Shown: positions 1 to 10,274 of the stretch, in pieces
Position numbering within the stretch: the first letter of the stretch is position 1
How the letters are laid out: each line of letters starts with the position of its first letter
Source of the DNA: Pseudocercospora fijiensis CIRAD86
Taxonomy: Eukaryota; Ascomycota; Dothideomycetes; Mycosphaerellales; Mycosphaerellaceae
Assembly: GCF_000340215.1 (NCBI RefSeq)
Contig: NW_006921534.1
Coordinates: 4,029,041 to 4,093,040, forward strand
DNA length: 64,000 nt
Direction of reading: 5' to 3'
Made by a program: the position numbers and the translations under genes
Notes under the pieces: model-generated
Seen by the model: only the letters and a program-made list of their open reading frames with translations
What the model was told of the DNA's origin: nothing
The model's database searches: none

Positions 1-2465
1 AACAGTACACCACAGACGATTGAACCTGTAGGAGGTGGAGAAGAAGTCATTCCTGGATCGGAAAGCAGACCAGGAACAGGCTGGACTGGCGATCAAAAGA
101 AGCCACTAGCGGTGGAGACTATAGGTAAAGGCAATCTCAATTTCGGTCATTTAGGGATCAGTGAGAGTGAACCGAACTTGATGTCTTCATCAACGACAGA
201 CACAGCGCAAGACGATGCACATTCTGGAGACCGGGGCCGGAAAGCGGAAGAGGAAGCAGCCGCTCGTGCTGTATCCACAGCTTATGAAAGACCGGTCGCA
301 GCGGTCGTGAGCCAAGCAACTGGCAGACCCTTGTCAATCGCATCTAATGAACGTCTGACACTGATGAATGGTGACCAAACTCCGCCAAGGTCGAACGTAG
401 AATCGGAGAGCAATGGCATCAAGCGGTCAGGAAGCGTCCGGAGTAAGCTGAGCGGCCGTCGAAAGCATCGCGGAAGCTCAGCGACTACTGGTACAAGTAA
501 CTCGATAGCTGCGGCACTCAAAGATAGTACCTTTGGAATGGCCAATCCGGGTGCGCTCGGCTTGGGTCATCGGTTAACCGGGTTCGCAGTTGCGAGTAGT
601 AAGCGCAACAAGGACTTCCATCAGCTCTTTCGGAGTGTGCCAGAAGACGACTACCTGATCGAAGACTACTCAGCGGCTTTGCAGCGCGATATCTTGCTAC
701 ATGGCCGTCTCTATGTATCAGAAGGACACATATGCTTTTCGAGCAATATTCTCGGATGGGTGACGAATCTGGTCATCAGCTTCGATGAGGTCGTCTCTGT
801 GGAAAAGAAGAGCACCGCGGTCATCTTTCCTAATGCCATCGTTATATCAACGCTCAATGCGCGAAACACTTTCGCAAGTTTTGTGGCCCGTGATTCGACC
901 TACGAACTACTCATCGGCATCTGGAAAGTCAGTCATCCGAATCTGAAGAGTTCTCTGAACGGCGTCAGACTGGACAACGCGGGTACTGGCGACAAGACCG
1001 AAATAGCAGAGCCAGAGGAGATGGAAGATGGCACGGAGGAAGGATCTGAAGACGAGGTATATGACGAAGACGCAGACGAAGACGCCGGCAGTTTCACAGA
1101 CGGAGGCATGGTGGCTAGTGACGCTGGAAGCAATGTTGGTGACTTGGGTCTCAGCCGAAAAACTTCTGCTGCTCCGATGTCTATTGCCCCGATGCCCAAC
1201 GGCAACGCATCAAAAGGTTCGGAAAATGCTGATACTTTGGTCACTGGTGCGGCGACCAGCAGCGAGTTCCCTGGCAGTACCACACACGAGCCCACGGAGT
1301 GCACAGACACGGCAGAGCACTACGACCGGCCATTGACCGACACAACAATCCCAGCGCCGCTTGGTCAAGTGTACTCTATGATGTTTGGTCCTGCGTCTGG
1401 AGCCTTCATGAAGAAATGGCTCGTGGAAGAGCAAAAATCACGCGATCTCAACTGGACTGACGACAAGACTGGCCTCGATAACGAGCACAAAACATTCACG
1501 TTCGATTACATCAAGCCGCTCAACGCTCCCGTGGGACCGAAGCAGACCAAGTGCATTACAACGAATACCCTAAGAGCATTCGATCTCGAGAAGGCAGTGA
1601 CTGTGGATTGCAGCACTGCTACGCCTGATGTTCCTAGTGGTGGCAGCTTCACAACAAAGACTCGTTACTGTCTAATGTGGGGTCCGAATAATACGACAAG
1701 GATGATCGCTACTTGTTGCATCGAGTGGACTGCCAAGAGTTGGCTCAAGAGTAAGTCGTAATGTTCACTACCCAGAACGAGAATGTTTCACTGACATGCG
1801 TAGGTGCCATCGAAAAGGGTGCCAACGACGGTCAAGTAGAATACGTGAAAAACATTGTCGCTGCTCTCAAGGCTGCAGTGACCACCAAAGCGCCAGCCAA
1901 AGGCCAAGCGAAGAAGGGAAAACGGAAAGGGAAGAGAGAAGTGTTGGACGCGGAAGAGGCCAACGCACAGAGAGAGGCTGCAGTGGCTGCGTTAGAAACC
2001 AAAGCTTCTGATTGGGGAATCTTCGAGCCCATTCACCCTATTGCGGATATCCTGTCATCTGTCCTGCAACCGTTTGTCACCTCTCAGGTGATCATTGCTG
2101 TACTGTTCGTACTGCTGGTCTATACATGGGCATCAGCGCCGCGATCGCACTCTGGTCTCGGATACCCAGGCCGCCCTCCTCCTGAGCGCATAGCAGCGTA
2201 CGAGGAGATGTGGCGAAGGGAAGAGAGCGCGTTGTGGGATTGGTTGGAGGACCGCGTTGGGGTCGATGGAGTCTATGCGGCGTCGTCTAGGAACAGCGAA
2301 CAAGCAGAGAGACAGAAGGTATTGAAGGCACGAAGTATGGGCAAGAAACTGGAAGATGAAGGCATGAGCGAACGTCAGATTGACGATGCCATCCGTACGA
2401 CGGAAGAGAGACTTGCTGCACTTAAGGAGGCAGTGGCAAGGCAGAAGTCGAGGAACAAAACATGA
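1..2465 (+). CDS. GRAM/VASt domain sterol-transfer protein (Lam/Ysp family), 5' partial
   Basis: Model: exons <1..1750 and 1804..2465; intron 1751-1803 (GTAAGT...GTAG) joins the frames exactly inside the VASt domain. The frame is open from base 1, so the start lies upstream. Seen in order: a Ser-rich basic region; a GRAM domain (about 600-930; HQLFRSVPEDDYL, GRLYVSEGHICFSSNILGW); an acidic linker (about 1000-1090); a VASt domain (about 1350-1860, ending WLKS/AIEKGANDGQ across the intron); a Lys-rich linker; one membrane helix (about 2070-2130, FVTSQVIIAVLFVLLVYTWA); and a short charged C-terminal tail. Family knowledge: Lam/Ysp/Ltc proteins are ER-anchored at membrane contact sites and move sterol through the VASt domain. 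Only one VASt is visible, as in Lam5/6, but the missing N-terminus leaves the subtype open. Confidence 0.9.
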
Positions 2466-3061
2466 TTTGGAATTGCATGAGAGCACGAGCTTGTGAGCGT
2501 TCTCGTTTGTGCTATGTGGATGAGTGAGTACGAGATGGCCTATCTTTGGCTCCATCGTCGAATTCAAACTCTCATATCGAAGGATTCCGGGTCCAATATG
2601 TTTGCTGCCTGTGCAGAAAGTTTGTCGTGTTTGCTGAGGCTCCGTCGGGATAGTTGTATTTGGTACGGCGGGTTGAGAAAAGGACAGCCTTGTGCGGCAT
2701 TTGCAGCTCAGCGCACAGGATATTCGCTGCTGGTGAATGTGCAGCCAGCACGTGAGTTGCTGTTCTGTGTTCGGTGAAGTGAAACGTGTGACGTAGAGGT
2801 TTTTGCCTTGAGTCGATGGCTGGCTACAGGGTACCTGCATGTCTTGAATGCACAACAGCATCGAAGCAGTCATCTTTGAACGACAGCACTTGTAAATACT
2901 GACTGCATTTTCGCCTTCGCCATTTCCGAGCATTTGTCGGGACCTCCGAGATTTCGTGGCGCCAGAGCCAGCGCACCTTGAAAGGGGCATGTTATATCAC
3001 TCCTGAAGCAACTCCGCATCGTCTCGACCTCCTGAAAGACCCCCAAGCTCGGGGACACACC
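2466..3061. other. intergenic interval
   Basis: This holds the 3' flank of the GRAM gene and the promoter/5' UTR of the Iwr1 gene. Open frames here (for example the minus frame 2133-2990) show no recognisable motif. I see no gene or repeat. Confidence 0.6.
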
Positions 3062-4279
3062 ATGTCTGCCATGTCTGGCCCAGAGCATGTGCGCGTGAAG
3101 CGCAAGAGAGGCGACCAAGCGCCAGATGCTCTGATCGTCGAGCGACCGGGCAAGAAGAATAAGCAAGACACTACAGAGCATGCATATCACTATGTGCTAC
3201 GCAAGCACGAGACACATGACAACAAGAATGAGCCCGAAGCTGCGCAAGGCCTCTTCCATGCCGATGATGTTGAGCGGCGAGCAGCCGAGAGCAGCGCTCG
3301 GCCGAAGGTGTCGCGCAACATCTCTGGCAATGGCATCAACGGAGGACCAAGTGCCGCGAAGGAACGACGAGTCTTCCACCTCAAACGACCGACAACGCCG
3401 GAAGCTGGCGTGAGGAAGCGAGGCAAGGCGAAGGTCAAGGAAGATGTCGTGGCCACATTCGTTGAGAAAAGGAAGAAGCAGACCGTTGCACAGCGGCTGG
3501 AAGGCATTGCAGGACGGGACAGATCGTCAAGTCTGTCCATGTTGTCAAGTCCACCTCCACCAGCACCTCTGAAGCGACCAGGCAAGGGAGCTGCTGTCAA
3601 CATCAACGGCGATGCACCCTCCTTCTTTGCGAGCGGTCACGCCAAGCACGATTCGCGGGTGGAGGCCATGGCTCATTCACTTCATCAATTTGCTGTAGAG
3701 GAAGCAGCCAAGGAGAATGCGACGACGCAGACACCACCGCGTAAACCCAAGGTCACAGCCACGCCCAAGCTCTCGGGGCAGCGCAGCCGTGCTTTGCACC
3801 AGCAACGTGCTTCACAGTCGTCGACGCTCTCTCGAGCCAACGACACCGATGATATGAGCATGGACGATGATGCTGACTATGTGTATGACACTTACGTCCT
3901 GGCGCCGAGCTCTAATCTTGGTGCCGTGCAAGCTGATACATCGCAAGGCAATGTCGGCTATCTCATCATCGGCGAAGAAGACGAAGCTGTGTGGGAAACA
4001 TACATCGAGGAAGGCTCCAGCGACGAGGAACCGAGCGACGAAGATGACGAGAACGCCGAGGATTGGTACGGTGCCGACTACCCAGAAGACGAGCTCGCGT
4101 CGGACGACGAACATGACCGCAACGCCTATCACTACCGCACTGGCGACTCCGATGAAGAGTACGACGAGCATACCTTCAGCGACGAGGAATACGAAGCTCA
4201 GATGAATCCGTGGAGGAAGAAGACGCCACAGCAGTTCTCGCGATACTTCAATGGAGAAGCGGGCGTGGAGGACTCGTGA
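3062..4279 (+). CDS. IWR1: Iwr1-type RNA polymerase II nuclear import factor
   Basis: A single exon of 405 codons. The ATG at 3062 is chosen over the longer open frame (2978) because the family N-terminus, a basic segment followed by LIVE (VKRKRGDQAPDALIVE), follows directly. The middle is low complexity and basic, with Pro/Ser. The C-terminal third carries the Iwr1 signature: a YDTYVL segment, VGYLIIGEEDE, a long Asp/Glu run, then EDWYGADYPEDE and a second acidic SDEEYDEHTFSDEEYE stretch. Known role: Iwr1 binds the assembled Pol II core in the cytoplasm and directs its importin-dependent nuclear import, then is exported. The low-complexity middle looks longer than in yeast, which I infer to be lineage expansion. 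Next comes a convergent SANT-like gene. Confidence 0.88.
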   Translation: MSAMSGPEHVRVKRKRGDQAPDALIVERPGKKNKQDTTEHAYHYVLRKHETHDNKNEPEAAQGLFHADDVERRAAESSARPKVSRNISGNGINGGPSAAKERRVFHLKRPTTPEAGVRKRGKAKVKEDVVATFVEKRKKQTVAQRLEGIAGRDRSSSLSMLSSPPPPAPLKRPGKGAAVNINGDAPSFFASGHAKHDSRVEAMAHSLHQFAVEEAAKENATTQTPPRKPKVTATPKLSGQRSRALHQQRASQSSTLSRANDTDDMSMDDDADYVYDTYVLAPSSNLGAVQADTSQGNVGYLIIGEEDEAVWETYIEEGSSDEEPSDEDDENAEDWYGADYPEDELASDDEHDRNAYHYRTGDSDEEYDEHTFSDEEYEAQMNPWRKKTPQQFSRYFNGEAGVEDS

Positions 4280-4755
4280 GCGTCCACTTCACGGTTGAAA
4301 TGGCATCAATAGCTCGCTATTTATCCGATGTTGAAATATCGATCTTTGCGCCGTTCATGTATTCCGGGTATCAACTCTCTCTCCCTCCCTCTCCCTCTCC
4401 CTCTGACCGTCGCAGCGCTCATTTCTCTGGCATTAACTTCGTACGAAGCGTGGTCGCTTCCTTTCAATCAACGCGTGTCGAATGGCCATGCCGTCATATT
4501 CGTCTCTTCGTGTCTCCATTGCCATTCTTATCGAGAAAAAAACAACAACAACAACGACAACAACAACGCTCCCACCCAATGCAAATGTGAAAGCGACCGG
4601 CCACCGTAATTTCCCACGCAAAAGTTCCGTCGCGCTCCAATGCTTGACTACCATCCCGCCGTCAGTCGCATCATGTCTTATGAGTAGGTCTCGCCTCGCC
4701 TCGGCTGTCGGTCAGATGCAATTACGCAATCGATCGTGCATACAACAAGACCACT
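4280..4755. other. convergent 3' interval with low-complexity tracts
   Basis: Between the stops of the Iwr1 gene and the convergent SANT-like gene. It has a CT-rich tract (about 4374-4402) and an ACA/CAA trinucleotide tract (about 4534-4576). Open frames crossing the trinucleotide tract encode Gln or Thr runs and look spurious. Confidence 0.6.
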
Positions 4756-5472
4756 TTAAGTCCCTTGCGGTAGATACCCGATCTGCCTCAGGAACTCCCT
4801 CGAAAAGTTCATCGCCCTCTGCTCCACTTCCCTACAATCCGCCGCATAACTTCCCGGTCCACTCTTCAGCACCTCCATCAATCCCCATTCCCTTCTCACC
4901 CGGTAGTACACAGACGTAAGCCCGCCTTTCGACCGCGTTCCAAACAGTCGTTCGAAGCGGTCTTCGATCTCAGGCCAGGTGTTGTCGCGAATAATACGGC
5001 TGTACATGATGAAGAACTTCTGTTCTTCCGAATAAGAAGGACGGGGAGCGCGAGGTTTGCGGTCACCTAAGATCGAAGATCCGTCGGGCGGCGCGGGTGT
5101 TGCGTGCCATGCTCCTCGTTCGGTGGAAGGTGACACGGCTATTTGGCTGTTCCCAGCGGACGATGAAGATTCGGTTGAGTATGTGCGGTCGACTCGAAGT
5201 GGTGGGTAAGAAGAAGAAGAAGAAGAAGAAGAAGGGTTGTGTTGCAGTCGTTGAGATAATGAGGTGGACCCGGCAATGGTTGGGTAGGCAATGTTCGGAG
5301 AGTAGTATACCGAATTTCCCTGACTACTTCGGTCTCGTCGGTATTGGATGGCTCCTCTCTGTTGTGAATTGGATGATTGCTGCGGGTTCGTGCCACTATC
5401 ATCCTCGGCCAGGAGGAAATTGATCGGGATCTTTCCAGCCGAGCGTTCAGGATCTCGTCTCGATGGGTCCAT
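4756..5472 (-). CDS. SANT/Myb-like domain protein of unknown function
   Basis: A 238-codon single exon. I chose the ATG at 5472 (MDPSRRDPERS) because the 97 codons upstream in the open frame are Cys/His/Ser-rich and look like 5' UTR. The N-terminal half is disordered and Ser/Gln-rich, with a Ser run encoded by an (AAG)9 tract at 5208-5234. The conserved part is C-terminal: RPSYSEEQKFFIMYSRIIRD, then WPEIEDRFERLFGTR and GLTSVYYRVRREWGL. This resembles the SANT/Myb-like helix-turn-helix proteins common in Dothideomycetes. DNA binding is inferred, not shown. The gene sits alone in front of a 2.8-kb gene-free stretch, which would be unusual leader/promoter space for such a short gene. Confidence 0.7.
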   Translation of the reverse strand: MDPSRRDPERSAGKIPINFLLAEDDSGTNPQQSSNSQQRGAIQYRRDRSSQGNSVYYSPNIAYPTIAGSTSLSQRLQHNPSSSSSSSSYPPLRVDRTYSTESSSSAGNSQIAVSPSTERGAWHATPAPPDGSSILGDRKPRAPRPSYSEEQKFFIMYSRIIRDNTWPEIEDRFERLFGTRSKGGLTSVYYRVRREWGLMEVLKSGPGSYAADCREVEQRAMNFSREFLRQIGYLPQGT

Positions 5473-6165
5473 TCTGTTATGCAGGGTTGATCGGGGGCCG
5501 TCGTGGTAACGATGTTTGTTGGCTGAAGAGTGCAACGGGCAGCAGGAATCTTCGATCCAGCAAGTCCATTTAGACGTGCAAGAGGTGTGCAAACAAAAAG
5601 GCTTGTGAGTATTACGAGGATTTTTTAATTTTGCTTTGGGCTGATGGGCTGATGAGAAAAACAGAAGCAGAGCCGAGCTAGCAGTCGATATGCAGCAGAT
5701 AGCCGTGGGCTTGTTGTTGTATGGATGCTTGCCCTGTACTGCGCACAGCAGCGATGCACACACTGAATCGATCGAAAAGTCTCGCAGTCGTCGCCGGGAT
5801 AGGATCGCCGCTATGTCGCGAGCCCATTCATGTCAACTCAGGCTAGAGTAGGGCATGGTAGAAGTGAACGTGGATTGTCGAGAAGGCGTTGGCGTCAGAT
5901 GACGGGTGCGAAAGAGGCGTATGGACGTGATCAGGCTGTTGCTTGGTTGATGGTGCCAAGGTCTTCCAGAAAGCAACCCAGGCTCCTTGTTGAGAAATGG
6001 GACGTCTCGTGTATGCGTTGGTCGGCATTATACAAGCCTACCTGGCTAGTCGAGAGTGACGGTGAATAATAAGACCGTCAGACCGTCATGACTTTGGGGA
6101 GGAGGAGGCAGGGTAGGTGGCGAGCTTTCCAGTTCGGTGTGTGTGGCTGATTTAAGATGCAGGCC

Positions 6166-6190
6166 CATGCACATGCACATGCACATGCAC
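6166..6190. repeat. 6-bp tandem repeat (CATGCA)n, about four copies
   Basis: Four perfect copies plus one base of a CATGCA unit. The unit's circular form GCATGC/TGCATG is palindromic, so the tract can form cruciform-like structures or act as repeated protein sites. It lies in the gene-free interval. Confidence 0.9.
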
Positions 6191-6430
6191 GATGCGTGAA
6201 AGGCGCCGTGCGCTGCCCAGACCGATTGTCGAGACATCGTCGGCAGCGGCCCCTTGGATGTGCAATACATAGAATTAGCGTTGGCATCATACCCTCAGGT
6301 CGGATGGCTCTTCACAGTCAGCAGACGCCTCCGATTAAGATTCTTGCATGTTCCGCGCGAGTCAAACAAGACGGGTAGCACGAAGGTTTCGGGAAGGGAG
6401 CTGCATCCACGGCATGCCATCTTTCCCCAC

Positions 6431-6470
6431 GTGCTGTGCTGTGCTGTGCTGTGCTGTGCTGTGCTGTGCT
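6431..6470. repeat. 5-bp tandem repeat (GTGCT)8
   Basis: Eight perfect copies of GTGCT, 40 bp. In all frames it gives alternating Cys/Ala/Val or Ser/Thr/Ala/Gln peptides, which creates spurious open frames around it. Confidence 0.95.
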
Positions 6471-8313
6471 TCCTCCAGTGCTACCGTACAGTACAGCGCT
6501 CGCATTGCGACGGGGCGACGAGAAAGATGCTGCTACGAAATCAATTGACGTCGCGGATGCATGCACCCAACCATCGCACCTGGCTGTCGGGCAGGCACGA
6601 GTTGCAGGAGTGCATTGGCATTGGCATCTGCATTGGCATGTGCCTGCGCCACGCTCCACCTTCTGCAACTGCAACAATGAAGAATAACGATGATCGAACG
6701 TCTGTCGCGTCCATTGTCGCCTGGTCTGAGAATGCCTGGCTCCGATGATTCCGTCGTCAATTCGAGCTGCAGGGCAAAGTCCCAGCGTGTGTCAACACCA
6801 CTGGTGGGTAAGATGATCATCATTGCATGCCGATAACACTACTGAGTATGCAGTGTGAAGATCGCAATGCTGCACATGAGTCCTGTGCGACGCCTTCAAC
6901 GTCGGCGTCGAGGAACAAGAGCCGAGCCACGAACTCACCTAAAGCGGTCAAAGGCATCACATCACATGCAGACCTCTCCTCTCATCATAGCCAGGCCTAG
7001 ATTGGAGAGATCGACGGATGACATGCTTTCAAGTTTCAGTGGAACGGCCAATTGCTACCTACGGTCACGATGACATTCATCTCGACTGGTGCTGCGGCGC
7101 TGGTACGGTGACATGCGCTTGCTCGTGCACTTGGATTCCTGGTCCCTCTCTTGGCCTGCTGTCAGCGTAGTCATGCTTTCCAGCCACTGACACGGGCGCA
7201 ATTCACATAGAATAAGCTTCTGGTGCCTCGAAAGAGCAAAGAGTCACGGAGCGTGTCGCGATTGGATTGCACTGCATGTCTCAAAGCCTGTTCAGCTTGC
7301 AGGCGAGCACCCTGCAATCGCATTGCATTGCCTGGCGAGCAGCGCAGCGCAGCGCAATTAACCTCGCATGAGCCGAAGTTCAAGCACCATGTGTCCCGGT
7401 CGCGAAATGGACCCTGCCCCATGAACGGGCTACTCGGCCCGAACCAGCATCGGCTTGGAGACGGGCGGCGAAATACAGAATCTCGATTGATGGGGGGTGA
7501 TGGGAGGCAAGGAAGGACCCCGGCGTGACTTCCTCAATCGAGATTTCCTCACACATCGCGAAGAGCGGCGGTGAAGTGCCGCTTGTTGCATATCTCCTTC
7601 ATGCACAGCGCTGACTCGCCGATGCAAAGTAATGGAAAGCGTCCTCCCACACGATGCCCAACCGTATGTCATCATGACTGCGCGGCATTTCGGACCTCCG
7701 CTGAAGCAAACCGTGGCGGAGTTGACGCCGGAGTGCGAGCACTACTGCAGGACTGAAGACCTTGTCGCGAAAGAGTATCGGTGCTGTGAGTGTTCACCAG
7801 CGGCGATGCCATGCGCTCGCCTTGCGCTTGATTCAACTGCACCCATTGCCTTCCACAGCTCTCCTCGCGGAGAATGCGGACTTCAGCCATTGCGCATTGA
7901 GCTTCGCAGCAAAGCCGCGAGGAGGTCAACCTGCGCTTGATGCCTCTCCATTACTGCTTGCAGAATATCCGTAGCTTCGCTCTGGTCAATGCGGCTAAGC
8001 GCAAAACCTTTAGGACCACGGGACGACCTCAAACACCTCGGGCCGCACCACGCGAGAAAGCAGTCTGCTCGGGCAGAGATCTCGAATCCTTCGCGCCCAA
8101 TTTACATCCGGGAAATAGATCAAGGTCGAATTGATCGCTCAAAACAATGATTTCCCGCCAAGGGGATCATTTTCGAAGCAGTTTTGGACCCAGAATCGCT
8201 CTGCACGCGACGGCGGCGGGTGCCTCGATTGATTGCTGCATAGTGCTGACATGGCATTGATTGCGTCGATTCGAATACTAGTCGGCGGCAACTCGCCAGC
8301 AACGCGGCAATGT

Positions 8314-9672
8314 TCAGATATACGAGACCTTGACACCCATACCGACGGTCTGTTTGACCTTCATCCATCCATCCTCGAGCAGTCGTTTCAGCCTCAGCCG
8401 CAAATCTCGACGTGCTATGAGCAACAAAAACGCAAACACGAACATCAAGAGCTGAAACATGGCCATGCTGTTCATTGACATATTGCGACTTGCTTGCATA
8501 ATCATTTGCTGGAGGTTGTTGAGAACAGAGGACGCGCGTGCGTACAGATTGGTGGACTGCGGAGGTCGAGATTTCTTTTGTGCTTTCGATTTGGGTGTTG
8601 GCTTTTGGCCATTCGAAGTAGCGCTGATGTTACGAGCATGTCCGTCGGCCGGTCGTGAGGTTGAAGAGGAAGCGGAAGTGCTGGTACGCGGCCGCTCAAG
8701 CTCAGCAGCTTTTCTTCGCTCCTCCTCCTTGCGCTCCTCCTCCCTTCGTTTCGTTTCTTCTGCAGCTCTCTGTTCCTCCAACTCGCGTTCCCGCAGCTCT
8801 TCAAGCTCACGCTCTCGTTGCGCCGTCCCATCCTTCTCCTCTTTGAGCTGTGCCAAAGCCTGCAGGAAGGCTTCCCTCCGTTCCTCGTCAAGCATATCAT
8901 TCATCTCGATAAATTGCTGCGCGTAGTCCCACTCATTATTGGAGGGGAGCACATGTAGGGTATAGAGCTCAAGTATCTTCAAGCGCGTAGTTAGTTCCTT
9001 CGGCGATGATGTTCCATTTGACATGGGCGTTGCGATGCCGTCGTTCAACAAGGCGAGCTGCGCTGCATCTGCCGATGCCGAGAGATAGGCCTCCAGTCGT
9101 TGTTGATTCAGGTGTTGATCTTGCATATGTCCATGTAGGAGTGTGGCCAGGTTGACGACCACATCCGGGTCGACTTCTCCCTCATTCCCGCCGTAGCCAT
9201 GTCGGATAATCTCGTCCCAAATCGAGCCCTCCCTTGCTTTGGCAGCCAATTGCCGCCATTTGGCCGAGCCGAATTGATTCTTTCCTTCTTCTGGACCAAG
9301 GTCGACAATGGCATGTAGCAAGCTGATATAGAAGACCCAGACTTTGGTCCGGGTAGCCTTGGGGCTCTGCGCGACGGGCGCAGCTTGCGCAGCAGAGCTC
9401 TCGCCGTCTGCACCGCCAAGGCCACTGGCACTGGCACTGGCACCAGCACCACCAGGCGACTGCTGTGGGCTGACAATCGGCTCGAGAGCCTCAAGAGCTT
9501 CCCTGAATCGTTTGGTGAGGTAGAGCTGGGTAGCTTGCTTGTACGTGCGGACGATGATGGAGTTTGTGGAGCGCGAGCGTGAGAGGCTGGAGATCGAGCT
9601 GGAAAGGTATTGAGAGTCCAGCGTGTCCTGGTATGTGAGCGTGCCCGTCGATGCCATCGTGCGCGGCGCCAT
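8314..9672 (-). CDS. PEX26: tail-anchored peroxin, Pex26/Pex15-like
   Basis: A 452-codon single exon; the second Met (9657) is an equally possible start. The N-terminus has a Ser-rich stretch (SSSISSLSRSRS) followed by TYKQATQLYLTKRFREALEAL, a TPR-like helical pair. Then comes a helical middle, a highly charged Glu/Arg coiled-coil-like stretch (about residues 280-330), a Ser/Pro linker, and close to the C-terminus one hydrophobic helix (MFQLLMFVFAFLLLIA) followed by basic residues. That is a tail-anchor layout. Filamentous-fungal Pex26 (functional counterpart of yeast Pex15) has this order and recruits the Pex1-Pex6 AAA complex to peroxisomes to recycle the Pex5 receptor. I assign it by layout and the N-terminal motif; another tail-anchored protein cannot be excluded. 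Confidence 0.62.
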   Translation of the reverse strand: MAPRTMASTGTLTYQDTLDSQYLSSSISSLSRSRSTNSIIVRTYKQATQLYLTKRFREALEALEPIVSPQQSPGGAGASASASGLGGADGESSAAQAAPVAQSPKATRTKVWVFYISLLHAIVDLGPEEGKNQFGSAKWRQLAAKAREGSIWDEIIRHGYGGNEGEVDPDVVVNLATLLHGHMQDQHLNQQRLEAYLSASADAAQLALLNDGIATPMSNGTSSPKELTTRLKILELYTLHVLPSNNEWDYAQQFIEMNDMLDEERREAFLQALAQLKEEKDGTAQRERELEELRERELEEQRAAEETKRREEERKEEERRKAAELERPRTSTSASSSTSRPADGHARNISATSNGQKPTPKSKAQKKSRPPQSTNLYARASSVLNNLQQMIMQASRNMSMNSMAMFQLLMFVFAFLLLIARRDLRLRLKRLLEDGWMKVKQTVGMGVKVSYI

Positions 9673-10274
9673 GGGCAGGCAGGAGCAGAGGTATTGATGG
9701 AGAGGACGACGATTCTGTGTGAGAGGTTGATCGCGGCTCCGGCAACGTCGTCACGCGTCTGCCGAGGCCGATGATTCCCGGGTCGTCGTCGACCTCACCA
9801 CAGCATCTCCATCACTCCGATACCCATGCCATTCCATACCATGTCACAGAACCTCCGCTATCGATAATGCACCTGCAGTGTTTGCCTGTCAATCGCGCGT
9901 CGCACGCCAAATCATCAACACTCCGCCATCACTTGGAAGCAATCACATCTTCACCCAAGTGACATACAGCTGTGGCTTGGCTCGCTGGCAAGAGGTCCAG
10001 CTCCAGCTCCAGCCTGAACCACTGCGTTCAAGCCGTTCGTACACGCAAAAGCAGTCAATTCATCTCGAAACGCGTCAATGCGGCGGAGACGCGGCTGCAT
10101 TTGACACATGCCGCATCACACCTGCAAGTTTGCTACTCTTCTTCAGTTGCGGCTTCCAATCCTTCCTCACCATCCGGCATTGTTTCCAGATTTCTGCCTC
10201 GACTTCTCCCTCTTACCACAGCTTTCCGAGAACAGCTGATCGCAGGTAATATTCGTCAACCAAAAAGCATCAAA
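9673..10274. promoter_or_regulatory. divergent intergenic region, peroxin / PARN-like
   Basis: About 600 bp between two head-to-head starts (9672 minus, 10275 plus), so it must hold both promoters and 5' UTRs. The plus frame stays open upstream of the chosen ATG (from 9972), but that part is Ser/Arg-rich and lacks family similarity. No TATA box stands out. Confidence 0.55.

Larger units (their letters stand above)
5473..8313. other. long gene-free interval (2.8 kb)
   Basis: This lies upstream of the minus-strand SANT-like gene and downstream of the minus-strand peroxin gene. Many frames of 60-160 codons exist on both strands, but all are Cys/Arg/His-rich, overlap each other and lack motifs. 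Base composition stays like the genic part, with no RIP bias. It holds short tandem repeats at 6166-6190 and 6431-6470 and a short GCAGC-type run near 7340. It could be an extended regulatory region or hold a non-coding RNA; the sequence does not decide. Confidence 0.5.

Noticed and set aside
5763..8313. Many 60-160 codon ORFs between the SANT-like and peroxin genes
   Set aside because: They overlap on all frames, are Cys/Arg/His-rich, have no domain and often span simple repeats.
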